A stretch of DNA of 13,627 nucleotides from Gammaproteobacteria bacterium. GTDB lineage: Bacteria; Pseudomonadota; Gammaproteobacteria; BMS3Bbin11. The translations under genes and the position numbers were made by a program. The DNA lies in NCBI GenBank assembly GCA_030617565.1, contig JAUWVE010000020.1, forward strand, positions 1-13,627. The letters run 5' to 3'. The first letter of the stretch is position 1. The number at the start of each line of letters is the position of its first letter. Under the pieces are notes generated by a model. It ran no database searches. It had not been told where the DNA came from and was given only the letters and a program-made list of their open reading frames with translations. Of this stretch, positions 1 through 5,958 are shown piece after piece.

Positions 1-1167
1 CATATGATGTTCAAGGGCACAAAGCGACACGGTAAAGGTGAGTTTAATCGAATTATTGCTGAAAATGGCGGCAGGGATAATGCCTTTACAGGAAGAGATT
101 ACACCGCCTATTTTCAGACACTGGAGAAAAGCCGCCTGGCCATCAGTATGGAACTTGAGTCAGATCGTATGCGGGGCATGTTGCTGGATGAGGATGAATT
201 TGCTAAAGAATTGCAGGTAGTCATCGAGGAGCGCCGCTTGCGCACCGAAGATAAAGCGGAAAGTAAGGTTTATGAGAAATTTAATGAAGCCGCATTTCCA
301 GGGCATCCTTACGGCAGACCTGTCATCGGCTGGATGCGAGACCTGAAAAAACTAAATGTTTCCGATCTGCAAAAGTGGTATCAGCGCTACTATTCACCGG
401 CAAATGCGATACTGGTCGTGGTGGGTGATGTGGACCCGGATGAAGTGATCACTCTGGCGAAAAAATATTACGGGCCAATTAAAAGTTCTAAGGTCGAAGC
501 GCCACAAAAATATCATGTAGCAAAGCAGACCGCCACGAAAAGAATCACCGTTAAGGCACCGGCCAACCTGCCGTATATGATTCTTGGTTTCCATGTACCG
601 GCTGTTGCAAATAACCCGGAGCAAGACTGGGAACCTTATGCGCTGGAACTGTTGTCAGCTATTCTGGATGGCGGCAGTGCGGCACGCTTCACTGATCAAC
701 TCATTCGTGGGCAGCAAGTTGCTACAGCTGTCAGCACATCATACGATCCTTTTGCGCGGTTAGCTGGATATTTCCTTATCGACGGTAATCCAGCACGAGA
801 AACAGACATAGCACAACTGGAAAAAGCAATTCTCGAGCAGCTTAAGCAGCTCAAGGAAAAGCCGGTTAGTAAAAAGGAACTGCAGAGAGTCAAAGCGCAG
901 GTGATCGCCGCCAATGTTTACGAACGCGACTCTGTGTTCTACCAGGGGATGAAGCTTGGTCTTATGGAAACCACGCTTAACGACTGGCGTTTGACTGAGG
1001 AGCATACAAACAATCTGCGTGCGGTGACTGCTGATCAGATAATGGCTGTCGCTAAAAAGTATTTTCTGCCGGAAAATATGACTGTAGCAGTGCTGGATCC
1101 TCAGCCTATAGCGACAGATGAGCCGACAAAAAAGCCAGTAAGTAAGGAGCAGCAGAATGCGGACTAG
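1..1167 (+). CDS. M16 family zinc metallopeptidase, catalytic subunit (5' truncated)
   Basis: This is a zinc-dependent peptidase of the M16 (pitrilysin/processing peptidase) family, probably acting in the cell envelope. The gene is cut by the window start. The first codon (CAT, bases 1-3) is followed by MMFKGT, and family members read GLAHFLEHMMFKGT there. So base 1 very likely encodes the last His of the HxxEH zinc motif, and the signal peptide, first His and Glu lie outside. The ATG at 4-6 is internal, not the start. The third zinc ligand fits the EER at bases 226-234, about 76 residues after that His, the usual spacing. The RYYSPANAILVVVGDVDP stretch (bases 385-441) is the usual junction into the M16 C-terminal domain, which fills the rest. 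No R...Y substrate pair is visible in its C-domain; the next gene has it. The stop (1165-1167) overlaps the next gene by 11 bp, so the two are co-translated. Family call is very secure; the substrate is unknown. Confidence 0.95.
   Translation, partial: HMMFKGTKRHGKGEFNRIIAENGGRDNAFTGRDYTAYFQTLEKSRLAISMELESDRMRGMLLDEDEFAKELQVVIEERRLRTEDKAESKVYEKFNEAAFPGHPYGRPVIGWMRDLKKLNVSDLQKWYQRYYSPANAILVVVGDVDPDEVITLAKKYYGPIKSSKVEAPQKYHVAKQTATKRITVKAPANLPYMILGFHVPAVANNPEQDWEPYALELLSAILDGGSAARFTDQLIRGQQVATAVSTSYDPFARLAGYFLIDGNPARETDIAQLEKAILEQLKQLKEKPVSKKELQRVKAQVIAANVYERDSVFYQGMKLGLMETTLNDWRLTEEHTNNLRAVTADQIMAVAKKYFLPENMTVAVLDPQPIATDEPTKKPVSKEQQNAD
1144..1149 (+). promoter_or_regulatory. Ribosome binding site of the second M16 gene
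   Basis: AAGGAG lies 7 nt before the ATG at 1157, inside the end of the upstream peptidase gene. It is the clearest Shine-Dalgarno sequence in the window. It fixes the start of the second gene and supports the 11-bp overlap as real. Confidence 0.85.
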
Positions 1168-2464
1168 AGCGATTGAATTATTTATTCTGATAATGGTTTT
1201 TCCCGGCGTTGTATCGGCGGCACCAAAAATTGAGCATTGGGTCACTGACAACGGTGCACGAGTTTACTTTATAGAGACCCACGCGCTACCGGTGGTCGAT
1301 ATAAATATGGTCTTCAACGCCGCCAGTGCTCGTGAGCCAGCAGATAAACAGGGCCTGGCAATGCTGACCAGTGACATGCTGCTGGAAGGTACTGCTGATC
1401 TGGATAGTAAGGCGGTTGCAGAAGGCTTTGAAGACAGGGGTGCAGAAATTGGCACCAGTAGTCTCAGGGACATGGCAATAGTCAGCTTACGCAGCCTGTC
1501 GGATAAGGAATACCTTGAGCCGGTAGTCGAGTTACTGGCAAAAGTGGTTGCTGATCCGAAATTTCCAGAAAAGAACCTGGAGAGAGAAAAGGCGCGCTCC
1601 CTGCAATCGCTGGATCATAGCCTGCAGCAGCCTGCTACAGTTGGTAAGCGTAGACTGTATGAATTGCTCTATAGTGATCATCCCTACGCAAATCATTCAT
1701 CGGGCACGCATGAGAGTATCCAGTCTATTCGAAGAGCAGATTTAATTGATTTTCATAAGCAGTTTTATGTTGCCAGCAATATGGTGATTGCACTGGTCGG
1801 TGATCTTAACCTGGTGGAAGCAAAGCAACTGGCTAACCATATTAGTGAGCCGTTAAATAAAGGCAAGCCAGCTGGAGTGTTGCCTGATGTTGCCGCCATA
1901 AAAGCAGGTGAACAACGTATCGAATTTCCCTCTACACAAACACATATCATGACAGCATACCTGGGAATAAAACGTGATGACCCGCGTTATCTGGCGCTTA
2001 AAGTTGGCAACTACAGCCTGGGTGGTGGTGGTTTTCAGTCGCGACTGATGGATGAAATTCGTGATAAACGCGGATTGAGTTATGGTGCTTACAGCTATTT
2101 TCAGCCTATGCAGCAAACAGGCACTTTCATTGCTGCATTGGCGACAAAAAATGAAAAGCTTGAGGAAGCGCTGACTGTTAGTAATGAGGTCATCGATAAA
2201 TTTCTCAAAACAGGCCCTACGGAAAAAGAACTGGTGCTGGCAAAAAAGAATATTACCGGGGGATTCCCGCTAACGATTGATTCCAACAAGAAGCTTGTCT
2301 CTACGCTTGCGTCTATTGGCTTCTATTCTCTGCCAGTTGATTACCTGGACACCTATATTGAGCGGGTAAATGTACTGGACAGGAAAACCGTGACCGATGC
2401 CATGCAGTCGGTACTGGGTTCAGAAAATCGTGTCACTGTCATCGTCGGTGCAGGGGTGAAATAA
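1157..2464 (+). CDS. M16 family peptidase-like protein, non-catalytic subunit, secreted
   Basis: The 435-residue product has an N-terminal signal peptide (hydrophobic residues 7-20, likely cleavage near A21/A22) and two M16 domains. At the zinc site the family reads GLAHFLEHM, but here residues 66-74 read GLAMLTSDM. The two His and the Glu are replaced by M69, D73 and S72, so it cannot bind catalytic zinc in the usual way. The C-terminal domain keeps RGLSY (R305 and Y309), the Arg/Tyr pair that positions substrate in M16B enzymes. The upstream gene shows the reverse pattern. This matches known M16B heterodimers, such as the Sphingomonas Sph2681/Sph2682 pair, in which one chain carries the zinc site and the other the R/Y pair. 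I infer a periplasmic heterodimer. The start is set by AAGGAG 7 nt upstream; the overlap suggests translational coupling. Confidence 0.95.
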   Translation: MRTRAIELFILIMVFPGVVSAAPKIEHWVTDNGARVYFIETHALPVVDINMVFNAASAREPADKQGLAMLTSDMLLEGTADLDSKAVAEGFEDRGAEIGTSSLRDMAIVSLRSLSDKEYLEPVVELLAKVVADPKFPEKNLEREKARSLQSLDHSLQQPATVGKRRLYELLYSDHPYANHSSGTHESIQSIRRADLIDFHKQFYVASNMVIALVGDLNLVEAKQLANHISEPLNKGKPAGVLPDVAAIKAGEQRIEFPSTQTHIMTAYLGIKRDDPRYLALKVGNYSLGGGGFQSRLMDEIRDKRGLSYGAYSYFQPMQQTGTFIAALATKNEKLEEALTVSNEVIDKFLKTGPTEKELVLAKKNITGGFPLTIDSNKKLVSTLASIGFYSLPVDYLDTYIERVNVLDRKTVTDAMQSVLGSENRVTVIVGAGVK

Positions 2465-2540
2465 CCCGAGAGCCCTATAATATTGTACGAATGAATTCGC
2501 ACCTACATTTATTGCCGAAAATAGTGACAGATAAATCCTG

Positions 2541-3101
2541 ATGAAAACCAGCCAGGTAAGAATCATCGGCGGTGACTGGCGCGGCAGAAAGCTCGAGTTC
2601 CCGTCCACCGTGCAGCAGCTGCGCCCGACCCCTGCACGAATACGTGAAACCCTGTTTAACTGGCTGTCTCCAGTCATCGATGGAGCCCGTTGCCTCGATC
2701 TTTATGCAGGCAGCGGTGCGCTGGGTGTAGAGGCACTTTCCAGGGGGGCGGCAGATGCCACATTCGTTGAATCAGACATCGTCAGTGCCCGGCTGCTGCA
2801 GCAGAATCTGGCTCGTCTCGGCAGCAAGTCAAAGGTCTATACCATGGATGCCAGACGTTTCGTCAGACAAGTCGGTGGTAAATGGGATATAGTCTTTCTT
2901 GATCCACCCTACAGGCACGGTATGCTGCAGCAAATCCTCCGTTTTTTGCATGAGCATGATTGCCTGGCAAAGCAAGCATTGATATATATAGAATCCGAGC
3001 GTGAGCTGGATGATTTAAAATTACCGCCTGACTGGCATTACCTGAAACAGAAAAAAGCCGGGCAGATTAAATATTACCTGGTTTCCAATAACTCAGAATA
3101 G
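2541..3101 (+). CDS. rsmD: 16S rRNA (guanine(966)-N(2))-methyltransferase RsmD
   Basis: RsmD uses S-adenosylmethionine to methylate N2 of G966 of 16S rRNA in the 30S subunit. The 186-residue product has the usual length. It opens with the family motif RIIGGDWRGRKL (7-18), then LRPTPARIRETLFNWL (28-43). The SAM-binding motif I is DLYAGSGALG (53-62), and the catalytic motif IV is DPPY (121-124), typical of N6-adenine/N2-guanine methylases. The ATG at 2541 sits directly before the conserved N-terminus, but no good Shine-Dalgarno is visible. A 76-bp gap separates it from the M16 pair, and 9 bp separate its stop from coaD, so rsmD-coaD is a tight unit. rsmD next to coaD is common in gammaproteobacteria. 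Confidence 0.97.
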   Translation: MKTSQVRIIGGDWRGRKLEFPSTVQQLRPTPARIRETLFNWLSPVIDGARCLDLYAGSGALGVEALSRGAADATFVESDIVSARLLQQNLARLGSKSKVYTMDARRFVRQVGGKWDIVFLDPPYRHGMLQQILRFLHEHDCLAKQALIYIESERELDDLKLPPDWHYLKQKKAGQIKYYLVSNNSE

Positions 3102-3110
3102 CGATCTATT

Positions 3111-3590
3111 ATGGCAACTGCATTCTATCCCGGTACCTTTGACCCTGTCACACTGGGTCATGTTGACCTGATTCGCCGAGCAGCAAAGTTGTTTGATGAA
3201 GTAATCGTCGGCGTCGCTGGAAACCGAGATAAATCACCGCTGTTTACACTTGAAGAAAGGGTGTCGCTGTTGGAGCAGGTGGTGGGCGGAATGGAGAATG
3301 TCCGCGTTATAGGTTTCAATAACCTTCTGATCGACTGTGTTCGTGAACAAAATGCAGATACAATCCTGCGCGGATTACGGGCCGTATCCGATTTTGAATA
3401 CGAATTTCAGCTTGCTGCAATGAACCGGCATCTTGATCCCGGTATAGAAACCACATTCCTGACCCCGGCAGAAAGCTATGCCTTTCTTTCATCGACCCTG
3501 ATCAAGGAAGTGGCCTCATTGGGCGGAGATGTTAGTGAGTTTGTACCGCCGAAGGTGATGAAGGCTTTGAAAAGGGTTTATGGGAAGTAA
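3111..3590 (+). CDS. coaD: Phosphopantetheine adenylyltransferase CoaD
   Basis: CoaD transfers AMP from ATP to 4'-phosphopantetheine, giving dephospho-CoA, the penultimate step of coenzyme A synthesis in the cytoplasm. The 159-residue product matches the family length. It shows the nucleotidyltransferase motif in FYPGTFDPVTLGH (5-17; TxGH at 14-17), the substrate loop RGLRAVSDFEYE (87-98) and the C-terminal SSTLIKE (127-133), equivalent to the ISSTxVRE signature. It starts 9 bp after rsmD. Its stop codon lies at the edge of an intergenic inverted repeat with 7-bp periodicity (from about 3596). The following ferredoxin gene is 224 bp away and may have its own promoter. Confidence 0.98.
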   Translation: MATAFYPGTFDPVTLGHVDLIRRAAKLFDEVIVGVAGNRDKSPLFTLEERVSLLEQVVGGMENVRVIGFNNLLIDCVREQNADTILRGLRAVSDFEYEFQLAAMNRHLDPGIETTFLTPAESYAFLSSTLIKEVASLGGDVSEFVPPKVMKALKRVYGK

Positions 3591-3595
3591 GTTAC

Positions 3596-3661
3596 AAGTT
3601 CCAAGTTTTAAGTTTTAAGTTTTAAGCACTGGATCCATGACTGGACTTGGAACTTGGAACT
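3596..3661 (+). repeat. 7-bp-periodic inverted repeat between coaD and fdx
   Basis: The left arm is a run of degenerate heptamers: AAGTTCC (3596-3602), then AAGTTTT three times (3603-3623), then AAG. The right arm, 3645-3661, is ACTTGGA ACTTGGA ACT, complementary to AAGTTCC-type units. AAGTTCCAAGT (3596-3606) pairs exactly with ACTTGGAACTT (3645-3655) around a spacer of about 38 bp. No T-run follows the right arm, so a simple intrinsic terminator is unlikely, although the position after coaD would suit one. The layout resembles the repeat at 5868-5951. I do not recognise a named family. Confidence 0.8.
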
Positions 3662-3726
3662 ATCTTACTATTAACCTTTCTGTTCTTGCGTTAAATCAAT
3701 TTTTTCTGTGTGCTTTCAGGCTAAAA

Positions 3727-3735
3727 TGCTAAAAT
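3727..3735 (+). promoter_or_regulatory. Possible extended -10 promoter for the ferredoxin gene
   Basis: TGCTAAAAT fits an extended -10 element (TGn followed by TAAAAT), about 80 bp before the ferredoxin ATG. A second TAAAAT lies at 3722-3727. Neither has a convincing -35 box 16-18 bp upstream, only T-rich sequence near 3700-3705. Weak by itself; supported mainly by the long gap before the gene. Confidence 0.3.
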
Positions 3736-3758
3736 TATCAACCATTGCTGTTCTTGTG

Positions 3759-3785
3759 ATGTGAGTGAATTTACTGATGTCACAT
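3759..3785 (+). promoter_or_regulatory. Near-palindrome upstream of the ferredoxin gene
   Basis: ATGTGA (3759-3764) and TCACAT (3780-3785) form inverted arms around an AT-rich, nearly symmetric core, AGTGAATTTACT (3764-3775). It lies downstream of the possible -10 and 29 bp before the ferredoxin start, where a repressor or a 5'-UTR structure could act. The arm spacing does not fit a CRP or FNR box. It is an unassigned operator-like candidate. Confidence 0.25.
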
Positions 3786-3814
3786 TTGTTGTTACCTTTT
3801 GTGAGTAGAGAGTC

Positions 3815-4063
3815 ATGGCATTAATTATTACCGACGAATGCATCAACTGTGATGTTTGTGAACCCGAATGCCCGAATGAGGCGATTACCCAGGGTGAAGA
3901 AATCTATGAGATCGACCCGGATAAGTGCACGGAGTGCGTCGGTCATTACGATACCCCACAGTGTGTAGAAGTCTGTCCGGTTGACTGTATCCCCAAGGAT
4001 CCGGATCATGAAGAGACAGAGGAGCAGCTGATGGAAAAATACAAATCCATGCATGAAGCCTGA
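3815..4063 (+). CDS. fdx: YfhL-family 2[4Fe-4S] ferredoxin (Allochromatium type)
   Basis: This small acidic cytoplasmic electron carrier of 82 residues binds two [4Fe-4S] clusters. The first motif is C9-x2-C12-x2-C15-x3-C19P. The second is C38-x2-C41-x8-C50-x3-C54P, with the 8-residue loop between its second and third Cys. That loop and the C-terminal helical extension (about 60-82) mark the low-potential Allochromatium vinosum-type ferredoxins, which include E. coli YfhL and Pseudomonas Fdx. C58 is an extra Cys near the second cluster. An AGAGAG stretch just before the ATG can serve as a ribosome binding site. coaD upstream and ggt downstream match the order I recall for P. aeruginosa PA0363-PA0361. 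The redox partner cannot be read from context. Confidence 0.95.
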   Translation: MALIITDECINCDVCEPECPNEAITQGEEIYEIDPDKCTECVGHYDTPQCVEVCPVDCIPKDPDHEETEEQLMEKYKSMHEA

Positions 4064-4094
4064 TTTAGTCTCCATTCTGAACATACTCGATACG

Positions 4095-4113
4095 CCGGTT
4101 CTGTCCCGGTTCT
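4095..4113 (+). repeat. CCGGTTCT direct repeat before ggt
   Basis: CCGGTTCT occurs at 4095-4102 and again at 4106-4113, an 11-bp period, ending 3 bp before the ggt ATG. The spacing is one helical turn. There is no Shine-Dalgarno sequence here, so the repeat occupies the place of the ribosome binding site. It may be chance in such a short segment. Confidence 0.4.
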
Positions 4114-4116
4114 AAG

Positions 4117-5817
4117 ATGCCGATTCGTCTTGCAGTTATCCTGTCAGGCGGTTTCATTTCACTATTCTTATCTACGCTTCTTTTTGCCCAGCAAAATGGC
4201 GGCCAGGCCGGTATCGCCAGCGCCCACCCATTGGTGACATCGGCAGGATTTGAAATCCTCGAACAGGGCGGTAATGCCTTCGATGCCGCTGTCGCTATTT
4301 CAGCCACCCTGGCTGTAGTAGAACCGATGAGTTCTGGACTCGGTGGCGGTGGATTCTGGCTGCTTCATCGTGCCAGTGATGATTTTCAGGTGATGGTGGA
4401 TGGCCGGGAGAAGGCTCCCGCTGCAGCAACACAGAACATGTACCTGGACAAGCAGCAAAAAGTGGTTCCCGGCCTATCAATAAATGGTGCACAGGCATCT
4501 GCTATTCCCGGAGTTCCAGCAGCCCTGGTACACCTGGCTGCAAATTATGGGCGCTTACCTCTACGCGAGTCTTTGCAACCAGCAATCCGCGTGGCTGAGA
4601 AAGGCTTCACTGTTTACCCGAGATATCGGAACCTGCTCAAGTTTCGCAAACCACACCTTAATAGTGATGCGAGTAGAATATTTCTGACTGCTAACGGTGA
4701 GGTGCCTGCTGTTGGTACGCTGATAAGGCAAGCTGATCTCGCTAGTACGATGAGAAGGTTGGCAATTGGTGGCCGGAATGGCTTTTATCAGGGTGAGACA
4801 GCTGAAAAGCTGGTTCAATCTGTCAAAACGGCCGGAGGAATATGGACACTGGCTGATCTTGATGCTTACCAGGTAACTGAAAGAGCGCCGGTAACCGGTA
4901 GCTATAATGGAGCGCGTATAGTCTCTGCCGCGTTACCTTCGTCCGGCGGAATATTGCTGGTTGAAATGTTGAATATATTATCCGGTTTTGACCTTGATGC
5001 ATTGTCAACGGTTCAGCAGAAGCAAAAACTCATTGAAGCAATGAGGCTGGCGTACCGTGATCGTGCGGAGTTTCTCGGTGATACTGACTTTATACAGGTA
5101 GATCAGGCGTTGCTTACGTCGATGGCGTACGCAGATAAAATAAGAAAAAATATTACGGACAGCGCAACTCCATCCGAGTTTTTATCGGATGCCACGTTGC
5201 CTGAAGGAGAAGATACTACCCATTTCTCGGTAGTCGACGACGAAGGAAACAGGGTATCGGCGACGCTTAGCATCAATTACCCGTTTGGCTCAGGGTTGGT
5301 TGCTGCAGGAACTGGTGTTGTACTTAATAATGAGATGGATGATTTCTCTGCCAGCCCCGGCATTGAAAACAGTTTTGGACTTATCGGTTCAAATGCAAAC
5401 GCAATTTCAGCTGGCAAACGTCCTTTATCGAGTATGACACCAACCTTTGTTGAAAAGGATGATAGTGTTTTGGTGGTCGGCACTCCAGGTGGCGGCAGGA
5501 TCATAACAATGGTTCTGATTGCGATAATGGATTTCCTTCATAACAGAGGTGGTCTCAATGATTGGGTGGCGCAGGGACGTTTTCACCATCAATACCAACC
5601 CGATGTGGTTCAGTTTGAGCTTGGGGGCTTGAGTAAAGCAGAACAGAACGGGCTATCTCTGCTGGGTTATGAATTCAGGGAGATTCAGCGAAAGTACGGA
5701 AATATGATGGCAGTACTGCGAAACAACAAATCCGGCAAGGTGCAGGCAGTCAGTGATCCCCGCTGGCTGGGTAGTGCTGAAGTAAGATCTGAGGAAGCTG
5801 CTTCTATAGCGCGGTGA
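4117..5817 (+). CDS. ggt: Gamma-glutamyltransferase (glutathione hydrolase), secreted
   Basis: GGT removes the gamma-glutamyl group of glutathione and related compounds, passing it to water or to an amino acid; it normally acts in the periplasm. The 566-residue product has the usual length. It begins with a signal peptide (hydrophobic 5-23, probable cleavage after A24). The gamma-glutamyl carboxylate site includes REKAP (R97 to P101) and NEMDDF (405-410). The proenzyme cuts itself before T367 in DTTHFSV, making that Thr the nucleophile of the small subunit (about 200 residues). GKRPLSSM (433-440) and GTPGGGRI (454-461 region) supply substrate and oxyanion contacts. The active site looks complete. 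It starts 53 bp after the ferredoxin gene, with a direct repeat instead of a clear ribosome binding site. The start was chosen because it gives a proper signal peptide. Confidence 0.95.
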   Translation: MPIRLAVILSGGFISLFLSTLLFAQQNGGQAGIASAHPLVTSAGFEILEQGGNAFDAAVAISATLAVVEPMSSGLGGGGFWLLHRASDDFQVMVDGREKAPAAATQNMYLDKQQKVVPGLSINGAQASAIPGVPAALVHLAANYGRLPLRESLQPAIRVAEKGFTVYPRYRNLLKFRKPHLNSDASRIFLTANGEVPAVGTLIRQADLASTMRRLAIGGRNGFYQGETAEKLVQSVKTAGGIWTLADLDAYQVTERAPVTGSYNGARIVSAALPSSGGILLVEMLNILSGFDLDALSTVQQKQKLIEAMRLAYRDRAEFLGDTDFIQVDQALLTSMAYADKIRKNITDSATPSEFLSDATLPEGEDTTHFSVVDDEGNRVSATLSINYPFGSGLVAAGTGVVLNNEMDDFSASPGIENSFGLIGSNANAISAGKRPLSSMTPTFVEKDDSVLVVGTPGGGRIITMVLIAIMDFLHNRGGLNDWVAQGRFHHQYQPDVVQFELGGLSKAEQNGLSLLGYEFREIQRKYGNMMAVLRNNKSGKVQAVSDPRWLGSAEVRSEEAASIAR

Positions 5818-5867
5818 TATTTACCAGGCTTTGCTGGAGGCGTGATCCCTGGTGTACTAATAGATAG

Positions 5868-5951
5868 TTTTACGTTTTATGTGTTAGGTATTACGTTAAA
5901 CCAAATGTGGCTAGCCTGATTCGTAATACGTAAACCATAAAACGTAACACG
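5868..5951. repeat. Heptamer-built inverted repeat between ggt and the dynamin gene
   Basis: The left arm is four heptamers: TTTTACG, TTTTATG, TGTTAGG, TATTACG (5868-5895). The right arm is CGTAATA, CGTAAAC, CATAAAA, CGTAACA (5922-5949) plus CG. Aligning the left arm with the reverse complement of the right, 24 of 28 positions agree, and the second and fourth units match perfectly. The loop is 26 bp (5896-5921). The element lies between two convergent genes and ends 7 bp before the dynamin stop codon, so it could form a hairpin in either transcript. There is no classical T-run. Its 7-bp periodicity matches the repeat after coaD. Confidence 0.85.
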
Positions 5952-5958
5952 TTGTTTC

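Noticed and set aside
760..1251. 163-codon open frame on the - strand inside the M16 genes
   Set aside because: It lies antisense to two well-supported peptidase genes and its translation shows no recognisable domain. It is a shadow frame.
3596..3626. Short tandem AAGTTTT array as a CRISPR remnant
   Set aside because: The units are 7 bp and directly abutting, with no spacers and no cas genes nearby.
3755..3785. CRP-type site (TGTGA and TCACA) before the ferredoxin gene
   Set aside because: The half-sites are about 20 bp apart, not the 6 bp of a CRP site.
5823..5853. ACCAGG/CCTGGT hairpin as an intrinsic terminator of ggt
   Set aside because: The stem is only 6 bp with a loop of about 19 bp and no T-run follows.
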